Below are positions 50,089 to 58,849 of a DNA stretch of 64,000 nucleotides, in pieces. A program made the position numbers and the translations under genes. Below the pieces are notes generated by a model. That model searched no databases. It was not told the DNA's origin and was given only the letters and a program-made list of their open reading frames with translations. This DNA comes from IMCC45349 sp047219225 (lineage in GTDB: Bacteria; Bacteroidota; Bacteroidia; Flavobacteriales; Flavobacteriaceae), in NCBI RefSeq assembly GCF_047219225.1, contig NZ_CP178208.1:620001-684000 (forward strand), read 5' to 3'. The stretch's first letter is position 1. Each line of letters begins with the position of its first letter.

Positions 50089-50582
50089 TAATTATCCTTT
50101 ACACCTGAAATATCGTCAATCCTATTCATTTCATTATAAACTTTCGACATTTTGCGTATGTTATTTACTTTATATGCATCTATTAAAATCCACAATCCAA
50201 AAATAAACGGAATCATTAAAGTTCCATAGTAACCAATTAAATAAGGAGTATCTGCATTTGCGACTTCTTTATCTTCTAGAGTAATTAAAAATAGAAAAGA
50301 AAAAAATGCTATAATTAAAAAACCATAAACTGCATTACCAATCCATAAAGCAGTATGCACTTTAGGAAAAACGTTCTTATAATTTTTAAAAACATTGAGG
50401 GTTTTTATTTGAAATAATGCACTAGACAAGCCAGCAGTAATTAAAATAAAAGCTAAGATTAGTGAATATTCAGATGTATCCCTTTCGTTATAAAACACAT
50501 ATAAAATAATTCCAATAAAAAGAAGACTAAATCCAATAGCGCCCAAAAGCAGTAATATTTTTAAAAACTTATAAAATCTCAT
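50088..50582 (-). CDS. Small four-helix membrane protein, paralog 2 of a tandem family
   Basis: A 164-residue protein with the same plan as its neighbours: basic N-terminus, four hydrophobic helices, FQIKTL after helix 2, a VFPKVHTALWI segment, and a C-terminal tail RIDDISGVKDN. It overlaps the start of the frameshifted gene by one base. The function is unknown. Confidence 0.65.
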   Translation of the reverse strand: MRFYKFLKILLLLGAIGFSLLFIGIILYVFYNERDTSEYSLILAFILITAGLSSALFQIKTLNVFKNYKNVFPKVHTALWIGNAVYGFLIIAFFSFLFLITLEDKEVANADTPYLIGYYGTLMIPFIFGLWILIDAYKVNNIRKMSKVYNEMNRIDDISGVKDN

Positions 50583-50590
50583 GAGTTTAT

Positions 50591-51094
50591 CTATTTGTTA
50601 TCCATTCCAGAAATATCGTCTATACTATTAAAAGCTTGTTTTTCTTTTACCTTTTGTTCCATTTGAAATAATTTATAAATGTCTAAAGCTATCCAAACAC
50701 CAGCAATTAAAGGTATTGCTATAACTAGTATAAATATTTCAATATCATCTTGCTTTCTAATTTCTGAGTCATACGAATCATAAAAAAAATATGATAACAT
50801 TAACCCAATAACCAATATCAAAAAACCATTAAGAGCGTTTAGTATCCAAAATAATTTTGGGACTTTAGGAAACTTAAACTGACTTGCAAAATCTACCGAA
50901 TATGCTTCTATAGTTTTAATATGAAATATAGTGCTAAAAACACCTAGTACACCTAATGCCATAGGAAATAGCATTCTAAAATTAAAAGTAGTACGCTCAA
51001 CAAACAAAACAGAAACAACAAATGCAATTCCAAACAGCGTAAAACCAATGGTAAGTATTAATAGTATTATTTTCTGGACTTTGCCTAAATTCAT
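50591..51094 (-). CDS. Small four-helix membrane protein, paralog 1 of a tandem family
   Basis: A 167-residue protein, first of the four tandem paralogs and directly after lipB (1 nt between). It carries FHIKTIEAYS after helix 2, KFPKVPKLFWI before helix 3, and the tail SIDDISGMDNK. The short acidic 'IDDISG' tail is the most conserved cytoplasmic feature of the family. The function is unknown. Confidence 0.65.
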   Translation of the reverse strand: MNLGKVQKIILLILTIGFTLFGIAFVVSVLFVERTTFNFRMLFPMALGVLGVFSTIFHIKTIEAYSVDFASQFKFPKVPKLFWILNALNGFLILVIGLMLSYFFYDSYDSEIRKQDDIEIFILVIAIPLIAGVWIALDIYKLFQMEQKVKEKQAFNSIDDISGMDNK

Positions 51095-51095
51095 A

Positions 51096-51806
51096 TTAAG
51101 CGTGCTCTAAAACTAATTCGGCTTCAAAAAGGGTTTTAAAATGCTTCAATAATTTAGCCTTTACTTCGGCTTCGTCAACTTCTTTTTTACCTAGTTCTAC
51201 ATTTAAAGAGGTTACTGCTTTACCTCTAATACCACAAGGAATGATATTATCAAAATAACCCAAATTGGCATTTACGTTTAACGCAAAACCATGCATAGTT
51301 ACCCAGCGACTCGCACGCACTCCCATTGCACAAATTTTACGTGCAAATGGTGTACCTACATCTAGCCAAACACCTGTTTCACCTTTACTACGCTCTGCTT
51401 TTAAACCGTACTCAGCCAAGGTTAGTATAATCATTTCTTCCAGTAAGCGTAAGTACTTATGTATATCTGTAAAAAAGTTTTCTAAGTCTAAAATAGGATA
51501 CCCAACAATTTGTCCAGGACCATGATATGTGATATCACCTCCTCTATTTATCTTATAAAACGTTGCTCCTTTTTCGGTAAGTTGCGCTTCATCCAAAAGT
51601 AAGTTAGACACATCACCACTTTTACCTAAAGTATATACATGTGGATGCTCTACAAATAAAAAGTAGTTATTGGTTTCTAAACCAGCATCTTCTCGCCTAT
51701 TTTTAATTTTGGTGTCTAAAATTCCTTTAAACAACTGCTCTTGGTAGTCCCAAGTATCTTTATAATCCTTGTAACCAAGATCTTGTACTTGTATGTTTTT
51801 ATTCAC
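51096..51806 (-). CDS. lipB: Lipoyl(octanoyl) transferase
   Basis: A 236-residue enzyme that moves octanoate from acyl-carrier protein to lipoyl domains, the first step of lipoic acid assembly. The motifs are RGGDITYHGPGQIVGYPI, KICAMGVRASRW (catalytic Lys) and IPCGIRGKAVTSL (thioester Cys). The PDH E2 at 6.1-7.7 kb, with two lipoyl domains, is a substrate. The four membrane paralogs follow immediately. Confidence 0.95.
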   Translation of the reverse strand: MNKNIQVQDLGYKDYKDTWDYQEQLFKGILDTKIKNRREDAGLETNNYFLFVEHPHVYTLGKSGDVSNLLLDEAQLTEKGATFYKINRGGDITYHGPGQIVGYPILDLENFFTDIHKYLRLLEEMIILTLAEYGLKAERSKGETGVWLDVGTPFARKICAMGVRASRWVTMHGFALNVNANLGYFDNIIPCGIRGKAVTSLNVELGKKEVDEAEVKAKLLKHFKTLFEAELVLEHA

Positions 51807-51812
51807 TGTAAA

Positions 51813-52577
51813 TTAGTCTTCTAAAACGACTTCTATATTAAATATTTTTGGATCTGCTAAATAGTCCATAAAACCATATTCTAACACAAAACTTTTACCA
51901 TCTTGACTAAACATAGCATCTTCGTTAGATACCGATTTTATTTTTCTAGGGAAATGATAATTTAGCTTATACTTAGATGTACCAAACATCATTGCCATTT
52001 CTCCAATACTATCAACCATTTGCTTGTATTGTTCTTCATCTACAACTTTAGCTGTTCTTTTAAATACATTTCCTTTAAAGCTATATTCCATTTCGGTTGC
52101 GCCTTCTTTTCCAAAAGCAGAAAAAGGATTGTTTGGATCGTTCACTTGTGTAGCTCCTCCTTTTCCTTGAAAGTTACTAGCATTATTCATTGCAGTGAAC
52201 ATGTTTTGAAGTTCATCGGCATCTTTAAAGTCGGTAATTAAATCAAACTTCATCTCTTTAGTTTCAGGATCCATAAGCATATGCATTCTAAAATCTTTTA
52301 ACGCCATTAACTTAGCTTGCTCTTCTTGCGATAATTGCGATATACTATCCTTCTTTTCTTCAAGAAAATCTTTAAAAACCATCATACTATCTATACGCTC
52401 TTCTCCCTCTTTACCTTCGCCTAACTTGTCTCCCATCATGTCCATCATTTCTGAGGCATCAAATGTAAACGACATTTTTCCTGAACCGTCTTCGTTTATA
52501 TAAACGTTTTCAGAAAATTGACAACTTGTTAAACTTAATGTAATAGCGCATAAAAGCAATAGATAAATCTGTTTCAT
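51813..52577 (-). CDS. Lipoprotein of unknown function
   Basis: A 254-residue lipoprotein. The ATG at 52577 (MKQIYLLLLCAITLSLTSC) gives a proper signal with the lipobox Cys19. A TATCTTTG box at 52614-52607 argues against the longer frame. The mature part has a segment YINEDGSGKMSFTFDASEMM and ends IEVVLED. The conserved start resembles other flavobacterial lipoproteins of unknown role. It precedes lipB by 6 nt. Confidence 0.65.
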   Translation of the reverse strand: MKQIYLLLLCAITLSLTSCQFSENVYINEDGSGKMSFTFDASEMMDMMGDKLGEGKEGEERIDSMMVFKDFLEEKKDSISQLSQEEQAKLMALKDFRMHMLMDPETKEMKFDLITDFKDADELQNMFTAMNNASNFQGKGGATQVNDPNNPFSAFGKEGATEMEYSFKGNVFKRTAKVVDEEQYKQMVDSIGEMAMMFGTSKYKLNYHFPRKIKSVSNEDAMFSQDGKSFVLEYGFMDYLADPKIFNIEVVLED

Positions 52578-52665
52578 AATAGAATGGTTTTGTGTTTTTA
52601 AAGACACAAAGATAAACTATTCAATTCAGAAAATCACAGCTAAAAAAAGTCTATGTAAAAAGCGA

Positions 52666-52824
52666 TTATCTATCAGGATTATTCAATATCACTAAAGCAG
52701 CAATAACTCCTGGAACCCAACCACAGAGCCATAATAAAAAGACAATAAAAATAGAGCCACATCCTTTATCTAAGACTGCTAAAGGTGGACAAAAAATAGA
52801 AAGCAACACTCTCCAAATACTCAT
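52666..52824 (-). CDS. YqaE/Pmp3 family small membrane protein
   Basis: A 52-residue protein read from the ATG at 52824: MSIWRVLLSIFCPPLAVLDK at its start and a second helix FLLWLCGWVPGVIAALVIL at the end. The FCPPLAV and WxPGVIAA motifs of the Pmp3/YqaE family are complete. In other organisms these two-helix proteins affect membrane potential and salt tolerance. It sits alone between the lipoprotein gene and lysS. Confidence 0.88.
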   Translation of the reverse strand: MSIWRVLLSIFCPPLAVLDKGCGSIFIVFLLWLCGWVPGVIAALVILNNPDR

Positions 52825-52915
52825 AATACTAATTTGATTTAATTGATTGATGTATAAGTTTGACGCAGCAACATTGCATTTGTTACATACACATTTACTT
52901 TTCCTTAATAATATA

Positions 52916-52946
52916 TTGAAATACTTACTTATAGTAATTATCTTTG
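52916..52946 (+). promoter_or_regulatory. Promoter of lysS
   Basis: ATTG (TTG at 52916-52918), a 20-nt spacer, then TATCTTTG at 52939-52946, 23 nt before the ATG at 52970. This excludes the longer upstream extension of the frame. Confidence 0.7.
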
Positions 52947-52969
52947 TACGCTTAAAAATTACCGAGACT

Positions 52970-54667
52970 ATGTCGCAATTATCAGAACAAGAAGTAGTAC
53001 GTAGAGAAAAACTGGCAAGACTACGTGAATTAGGAATTAACCCTTATCCAGCAAACCTTTATCCTGTTAATCACACAAGTAAACAGATTAAAGAAAATTT
53101 TGCTGAAGATAAACAGGTGGTTATTGCAGGTAGATTAATGCGAAAGAAGGTTCAAGGTAAGGCATCGTTTGCCGAAATTCAAGATAGTGAAGGTCGTATA
53201 CAAGTATATTTTAACCGTGACGAAATGTGTCCTGGTGAAGACAAAACTTTGTACAACGACATCTTTAAAAAACTAATTGATTTAGGAGATTTTATTGGTA
53301 TTGAAGGTGAGTTATTTACAACACAGGTTGGGGAAAAAACTGTTTTAGTTAAAAACTTCACACTATTAAGTAAAGCTTTAAAACCATTACCATTACCAAA
53401 AACAGATGCTGAAGGTAACACTTACGATGAGTTTATTGACCCAGAAATGCGTTACAGACAACGTTATGCTGATTTGGTTGTTAATCCTCATGTTAAAGAT
53501 GTATTTGTAAAGCGTACAAAACTTTTTAATGCAATGCGTGAGTTTTTTAACAACTCAGGTTATTTTGAAGTAGAAACACCAATATTACAACCAATTCCTG
53601 GAGGTGCTGCTGCGCGTCCATTTATTACACATCATAACAGTTTAGACATTCCTTTATATATGCGAATTGCTAACGAGCTATACCTGAAACGTTTAATTGT
53701 TGGTGGTTTTGAAGGTGTGTATGAGTTTTCTAAAAACTTCCGTAACGAAGGTATGGATAGAACTCATAATCCAGAATTTACAGCCATGGAAATTTATGTA
53801 GCCTATAAAGACTACAACTGGATGATGGATTTTTGTGAGCAATTATTAGAGCATTGTGCAAAAGCAGTAAATGGCACTACAAAGGCTACGTTTGGTGAAC
53901 ACGAAATAGATTTTAAAGCACCTTATGCACGTGTAACCATGGCAGACTCAATTAAACATTTTACTGGGTTTGACATTACAGGAAAGAGTGAAGATGAAAT
54001 TCGTCAAGCAGCTAAAGATTTAGGTGTTGAAGTTGACGACACTATGGGTAAAGGAAAACTTATTGATGAAATTTTTGGAGAAAAATGTGAAGGTAACTAT
54101 ATACAACCAACCTTTATTACAGACTACCCAAAAGAAATGAGTCCTTTATGTAAAGAACACAGAGATAATCCAGAATTGACTGAGCGTTTTGAGCTTATGG
54201 TTTGTGGTAAAGAAATTGCTAATGCCTATAGTGAGCTTAACGACCCAATTGACCAACGTGAGCGTTTTGAAGCACAATTAAAATTAGCCGATCGTGGTGA
54301 TGATGAAGCAACACAATTTATAGATTTTGACTTTTTGCGTGCTTTAGAGTATGGTATGCCTCCAACCTCTGGAATGGGAATTGGTATGGACCGATTAATT
54401 ATGTTTTTAACAAACAATCCATCGATACAAGAAGTATTGTTCTTCCCACAAATGAAGCCAGAGCAAAAGCAATTAGATTTAAAAGATAACGAAAAAGCTA
54501 TTTTTGAGATTTTAAAAGCACAAAAATCAATGTCTCTTAACGACCTTAAAACACAAGCTGGCTTAAGTAATAAAGCTTGGGATAAAGGTATAAAAGGATT
54601 AGCAAAACACGGTTTAACTAAAGTAACTAAAACAGACGATGCACTAATTGTTGAGCTAGCTGAATAA
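52970..54667 (+). CDS. lysS: Lysine--tRNA ligase (class II)
   Basis: A 565-residue cytoplasmic enzyme that charges tRNA-Lys. It has an N-terminal OB-fold anticodon-binding domain (about 50-160) and a class II catalytic core with motif 2 (FRNEGMDRTHNPEFTAMEIY) and motif 3 (GMGIGMDRLIMFLTN). The C-terminal tail (about 505-565) is a flavobacterial extension with a helix resembling SLNDLKTQAGLSNKAWDKG. The start was chosen from the promoter just upstream. A terminator follows. Confidence 0.95.
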   Translation: MSQLSEQEVVRREKLARLRELGINPYPANLYPVNHTSKQIKENFAEDKQVVIAGRLMRKKVQGKASFAEIQDSEGRIQVYFNRDEMCPGEDKTLYNDIFKKLIDLGDFIGIEGELFTTQVGEKTVLVKNFTLLSKALKPLPLPKTDAEGNTYDEFIDPEMRYRQRYADLVVNPHVKDVFVKRTKLFNAMREFFNNSGYFEVETPILQPIPGGAAARPFITHHNSLDIPLYMRIANELYLKRLIVGGFEGVYEFSKNFRNEGMDRTHNPEFTAMEIYVAYKDYNWMMDFCEQLLEHCAKAVNGTTKATFGEHEIDFKAPYARVTMADSIKHFTGFDITGKSEDEIRQAAKDLGVEVDDTMGKGKLIDEIFGEKCEGNYIQPTFITDYPKEMSPLCKEHRDNPELTERFELMVCGKEIANAYSELNDPIDQRERFEAQLKLADRGDDEATQFIDFDFLRALEYGMPPTSGMGIGMDRLIMFLTNNPSIQEVLFFPQMKPEQKQLDLKDNEKAIFEILKAQKSMSLNDLKTQAGLSNKAWDKGIKGLAKHGLTKVTKTDDALIVELAE

Positions 54668-54691
54668 ACTTTATTTAAAACATTTAAATAT

Positions 54692-54723
54692 TTAAGCCTT
54701 ACAAATATGTAAGGCTTTTTTGT
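54692..54723 (+). terminator. Terminator after lysS
   Basis: The stem AAGCCTTACA / TGTAAGGCTT followed by T6. Confidence 0.8.
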
Positions 54724-54803
54724 TGTATCTTGTAATAGTATTAATATAAAAAAGACAGATATACTCCCTAAAGAGTATACACGTGCGTTCTATTTAATTC
54801 AAC

Positions 54804-56231
54804 ATGAAAATTCTTCTCACCGGTGCAACTGGTTACATAGGAAAAAGATTATTACCTGTCTTAGTTGAAGCAGGGCACGAAGTAATTTGCTGCGTTCGTG
54901 ATAGGCGTAGATTTACCGTTCCCCCATCCATTAGAGAACAAATTTCAATTATCGAAATTGACTTACTCGATATAGAATCGTTAGAAAAAATTCCTGAAGA
55001 CATAGATGGGGCGTACTACCTCGTACATTCCATGTCTGCATCAAAGAATTACCAAGAACTTGAAAAATTATCTGCCATTAATTTTAGAAACGTATTGGAT
55101 GAAACCAATGTTAAACAGGTAATTTACTTAAGTGGTATAGTAAATGAGCAAGAACTATCTAAACATCTAAACTCTCGAAAAGATGTTGAAGAAGAACTTA
55201 ATAAAGGCAGATACAGCCTTACAACACTCCGAGCAGGAATCATCATAGGATCAGGTAGTGCATCTTTTGAAATAATCAGAGATTTGGTAGAAAAGCTCCC
55301 AATAATGATTACCCCAAAATGGTTAAAAACTAAATGCCAACCTATCGGGATTGCTGACGTCATTCAGTTTTTGCATAAATCACTTTTCAATACTAAAACC
55401 TACAATGAAAATTTTGATATTGGAGGACCTGATGTATTATCCTACAAACAAATGCTTTTAGGTTTTGCTGTATGCAGAGGTTTAAAACGCTCAATCTATA
55501 CAGTTCCCGTCATGACACCTAGATTATCTTCATATTGGCTATACTTTGTTACCTCGACATCTTATAAATTAGCGGTATCACTCGTAAACAGTATGATGGT
55601 CGAGGTTGTTTGCCGCGACAATAGACTTAATGAAATTTTAGAAATTAATCCTCACAGCTACCAACAAGCGCTTCAAAAAGCATTTAGCAAAATAAAGAGT
55701 AACGAAATAATTTCTAGTTGGAAAGATTCTTACACAAGTAGTGGAATAAATTTTAATGTTTCTGATTTCGTAGAAGTTCCGACTTTTGGTTGTTTTACTG
55801 ATAAAAGGATAAATCGATTTGAGGATCGTGATTTATGCATTCAAAGAGTCTGGAATATTGGTGGTAAAACTGGTTGGTATTATGGCAACTGGCTTTGGAA
55901 ATTTAGAGGTTTTTTAGACAAACTAGTAGGTGGTGTGGGACTAAGAAGAGGAAGAACAAACCCCTCTTCTCTAAACGTAGGAGATTCATTAGACTTCTGG
56001 AGGGTCATATATGCAAATAAAGATAAAGGGCATTTACTTTTGTTTGCTGAAATGAAACTTCCAGGTGAAGCATGGCTAGAGTTTAAAATTGTTGGTGACC
56101 AATTGCAGCAAACTGCCACCTTCAGACCGCTAGGCCTATTAGGCAGGCTCTATTGGTATTCCGTATTACCTTTTCATGGTCTAATTTTCAGGGGAATGCT
56201 AAAAAATATAACTAAATACAACAAAAGCTAA
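54804..56231 (+). CDS. NAD(P)-binding SDR-like protein with DUF2867
   Basis: A 475-residue protein. Residues 1-290 form an atypical extended SDR with GATGYIGKRLL at 7-17 and a HSMSASKNY segment. The C-terminal 180 residues (from WNIGGKTGWYYGNWLW onward) match the DUF2867 type. The substrate is unknown; related proteins are annotated as NAD(P)H-binding or epimerase-like. It ends inside the left cassette element at 56227. Confidence 0.8.
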   Translation: MKILLTGATGYIGKRLLPVLVEAGHEVICCVRDRRRFTVPPSIREQISIIEIDLLDIESLEKIPEDIDGAYYLVHSMSASKNYQELEKLSAINFRNVLDETNVKQVIYLSGIVNEQELSKHLNSRKDVEEELNKGRYSLTTLRAGIIIGSGSASFEIIRDLVEKLPIMITPKWLKTKCQPIGIADVIQFLHKSLFNTKTYNENFDIGGPDVLSYKQMLLGFAVCRGLKRSIYTVPVMTPRLSSYWLYFVTSTSYKLAVSLVNSMMVEVVCRDNRLNEILEINPHSYQQALQKAFSKIKSNEIISSWKDSYTSSGINFNVSDFVEVPTFGCFTDKRINRFEDRDLCIQRVWNIGGKTGWYYGNWLWKFRGFLDKLVGGVGLRRGRTNPSSLNVGDSLDFWRVIYANKDKGHLLLFAEMKLPGEAWLEFKIVGDQLQQTATFRPLGLLGRLYWYSVLPFHGLIFRGMLKNITKYNKS

Positions 56232-56268
56232 ACCGCATTAAAACGTAGTTTAGCCAAACGTTAGCAAA
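56227..56268 (-). repeat. Inverted cassette-end element, left copy 3 (short)
   Basis: It contains the shared core ATTAAAACG and an inner end CGTTAGCAAACA comparable to CGTTGGCAACAA at 40441. The inverted pair GCTAAAC (56227-56233) / GTTTAGC (56248-56254) forms its stem. The outer CTTCGTTTAAC block is missing. It overlaps the stop codon of the preceding gene. Confidence 0.4.
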
Positions 56269-56281
56269 CATTACAAAAGAA

Positions 56282-56647
56282 ATGAGAAAAAGTCCTGTAA
56301 TAATATACTTAGTCATGATTATTTCAATTTTTAGTTGCAACACTGAATTTGGGAATAGTTTTAAAATAATGAATGATTTAAGAAAAGAATTTAATTTTAA
56401 CTCAGTAGAAATGTCATGGGACAATATTTCTGCAGAATTCACCCTTCAAGATATAGACCACGGTCTTGTCACCAAAGATAGCTTGAAATCATATGCTTTT
56501 ATTGTTGACAAATATGTAACGACTAAATACCCAAGAATTGATAGTTTAGAAGTAAGGAAATATCTTTTTTCAGATGGAGGAGGATTTGAAGTTGTTGAAT
56601 TTGAATTTAATGAAAATGGTAAACTTGTGAATACTCTTGAGTATTAA
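56282..56647 (+). CDS. Small lipoprotein of unknown function (cassette gene)
   Basis: A 121-residue product with a lipobox SIFSC (Cys19). The mature part shows a VEMSWDNISAEFTLQD segment and an FEVVEFEFNENGKLV strand pair. No family is recognised. It is a lone gene flanked by cassette-end elements at 56227 and 56689, like the genes at 3838 and 40533. Confidence 0.55.
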   Translation: MRKSPVIIYLVMIISIFSCNTEFGNSFKIMNDLRKEFNFNSVEMSWDNISAEFTLQDIDHGLVTKDSLKSYAFIVDKYVTTKYPRIDSLEVRKYLFSDGGGFEVVEFEFNENGKLVNTLEY

Positions 56648-56688
56648 AATAATCAAGATAAAGTATTAAATCCGACATATAAAAACGT

Positions 56689-56812
56689 GTAGCAACAACG
56701 CATAACCGCAATTAAGGCTGATTCAACTACATCCGAATCCACTCGAAATTGCTAAATACAGTACTTAACTAAAAACAATAACACTAAACTCGTAATTAAC
56801 GGTTAAACGAGA
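56689..56812 (+). repeat. Cassette-end element, right copy 2
   Basis: Inner end GTAGCAACAAC (56689-56699), left arm around TAACCGCAATTA (56703-56714), right arm CGTAATTAACGGTTA (56791-56805), outer end GTTAAACGA (56802-56810). The arms pair imperfectly with about 75 nt between them. The termini match those of the 42865-43000 element. Confidence 0.5.
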
Positions 56813-56836
56813 CCGTTACCATACATTATAAAAAGA

Positions 56837-57298
56837 TTACTCTTTTTTAAATTTTTTATCAATAGCTTTTTGTTTCCAGTTTGCACCCAAAAGCAATCCC
56901 ATATTTAGCATATAAACACCAATTATAATCACCCAAGTTATTACAGATAACCAAAAGAAAAACCAATTAGAAGTAGTAATAGCCATAAATAATGTTCCAA
57001 GTATGCAAAACCCTGCAACAGCCAAAAGCTTATAAAGCCCTTTTATAGAATTTATATACACCTTTTTTTCATCATCATCTTTGTTTATATTGACTAAACT
57101 TTCTTCAACGATCTCCTTTTCAAAAACAGCAGCTAGCGCTTTTAACGATTCAAAACCTGCTTTTTGCCCACTTTCAATGCGTTGTATAGTCCTTGTGCTT
57201 AGACCACTCATTTCAGCAAGTTGTTCTTGCGACCAATGACGTTCAAGTCTTAGCTTTTTAATATCAGTTAAAGTTATTTTTTCTGAATTCATTTTCAT
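56837..57298 (-). CDS. XRE-family transcriptional regulator with membrane helices
   Basis: A 153-residue protein from the ATG at 57298. A Cro/CI-type helix-turn-helix lies at about 8-65 (LRLERHWSQEQLAEMSGLST, RTIQRIESGQKAG), followed by two membrane helices (about 92-112 and 118-140). It probably transduces a membrane signal to transcription. The longer frame to 57355 would run through promoter-like TACATTTG (57321-57314) and TATATTTG (57339-57332) boxes on the minus strand, so it is not used. Confidence 0.8.
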   Translation of the reverse strand: MKMNSEKITLTDIKKLRLERHWSQEQLAEMSGLSTRTIQRIESGQKAGFESLKALAAVFEKEIVEESLVNINKDDDEKKVYINSIKGLYKLLAVAGFCILGTLFMAITTSNWFFFWLSVITWVIIIGVYMLNMGLLLGANWKQKAIDKKFKKE

Positions 57299-57481
57299 TT
57301 CATTTACATACTGCAAATGTAAACTATAAGCCAAATATAATACTGTAAAATACACTACACATACACGACAAAAACACGACAGGAACTATAAACACTACAA
57401 TAGCGGTTTATAATAATCCAAATACATTATTGATATATCGTTGTAAATAATGTAAATTTAAACAGAATATTTCTTAAAAAA

Positions 57482-58309
57482 ATGACAAACACAATCGTAA
57501 CAGCTCAATGGCTAAACCAACATCTAAACGATGATAAGCTTATTATATTAGACGCTAGTCAAAAACATAATGAGGATAGTGTTTACATAAAAAACACACG
57601 CATTTTTGATATAAAAAATGTATTTAGCGATACCAAAAGTCCATACCCAAATACATTTCCAGATGCTAATCAATTTGAAAATGAATGTAAAAATTTAGGT
57701 ATCAATAATGATAGTATAATTGTTGTATACGATAATGTGAATATTTTTTCAAGTCCAAGAGTTTGGTGGTTATTTAATACAATGGGATTTAAAAACATTG
57801 CTGTACTTGATGGTGGACTTCCAGAGTGGATTGCCCAAGGTTTTGATACAGTTGCACAGCCAAATAATAATTTTAGTAAAGGTAATTTTACAGCTAATCT
57901 CAACGCTAAAAATATTAAGTACAAAGAAGAACTTTTACAAAATATAGATACTAAAAAAGCAATTGTTTTAGATGCTCGAGCGAAAGGAAGATTTGATGGC
58001 ACAACTCCAGAGCCTCGTGAAGGTTTATCAAGTGGACATATACCAAACGCTATTAACTTACCTTATAAAGAGCTTTTAGAAAATGGAAAGTTTAAATCTA
58101 AAGCAGCACTAAAAATCATTTTTGATAATTTAAACTTAGGCAATTCTCCTATTATTTATTCTTGTGGTTCTGGTATCACTGCTTGCATATTACATCTTGC
58201 TCACAGTTTAATAAGTAATAATGACAAAGCCATTTACGATGGTTCATGGACAGAATGGTGCCAACAACCAAATTATCCAATTGCAAAAAACAACCTGATT
58301 AATGAGTAA
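57482..58309 (+). CDS. Sulfurtransferase (tandem rhodanese domains)
   Basis: A 275-residue thiosulfate/3-mercaptopyruvate sulfurtransferase-type protein. There are two rhodanese domains: an inactive N-terminal one (about 1-130, with VYDNVNIFSSPRVWWLF) and a C-terminal one carrying the active-site Cys in YSCGSGITACIL. The CGSGxTA loop favours 3-mercaptopyruvate as substrate. It overlaps the next gene by 8 bp. Confidence 0.9.
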   Translation: MTNTIVTAQWLNQHLNDDKLIILDASQKHNEDSVYIKNTRIFDIKNVFSDTKSPYPNTFPDANQFENECKNLGINNDSIIVVYDNVNIFSSPRVWWLFNTMGFKNIAVLDGGLPEWIAQGFDTVAQPNNNFSKGNFTANLNAKNIKYKEELLQNIDTKKAIVLDARAKGRFDGTTPEPREGLSSGHIPNAINLPYKELLENGKFKSKAALKIIFDNLNLGNSPIIYSCGSGITACILHLAHSLISNNDKAIYDGSWTEWCQQPNYPIAKNNLINE

Positions 58310-58793
58310 CACCGAAAAGGCACGCTTTTTTTGTCACACACATACCAATCTCTTTTTACAAAAACATTGTAAACAATGTGGAAGAGGAATGTGTCATACC
58401 TGCTTACATAATAACAACACCTTTTGCCCTAGTTGTATTAAAGAATTTTACTTAAGTAGCGAAGCACATGCTAATAAAAAGGAAATATTATGGATGTTAG
58501 GTGCAGGAATTTTAGTGTATTCCATATTCATTAGCTTACAATTTCATGAAAATAACACTAATTATCCCGATTTTTACTCAGAAAATTTTTTAGCTTTTTT
58601 CCTAGGTACAAGTTTATGTGGTACTTACTTTTTCATTAGAGACCACGAAATAATGAGCACAATAAGAAAGGTTCCTTTTATAGGATTTAAACTTTCTATT
58701 ATTGTACTAATAATTATAATAATTACTGGTATCCCTATCTTTTTTCAATTATATAAGTTTGTATCTAATATCATTAAACCTAAACGTATTTAA
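58302..58793 (+). CDS. B-box-like zinc-binding membrane protein
   Basis: A 163-residue protein. The N-terminal 45 residues hold a B-box-like cluster of paired Cys/His (FFCHTH, HCKQCGRGMCHTCLH, FCPSC), which would bind zinc. Three membrane helices follow (about 64-82, 97-115 and 128-150). The start overlaps the sulfurtransferase stop by 8 bp, implying co-translation. The specific function is unknown. Confidence 0.7.
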   Translation: MSNTEKARFFCHTHTNLFLQKHCKQCGRGMCHTCLHNNNTFCPSCIKEFYLSSEAHANKKEILWMLGAGILVYSIFISLQFHENNTNYPDFYSENFLAFFLGTSLCGTYFFIRDHEIMSTIRKVPFIGFKLSIIVLIIIIITGIPIFFQLYKFVSNIIKPKRI

Positions 58794-58798
58794 AAAAA

Positions 58799-58826
58799 TA
58801 AAGCCAGCACAATGTGCTGGCTTTGT
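58799..58826. terminator. Bidirectional terminator
   Basis: The stem AAAGCCAGCAC / GTGCTGGCTTT between the convergent genes ending at 58793 and 58850. Confidence 0.75.
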
Positions 58827-58849
58827 AGTCTTCATTAAAACTTTGGCTA

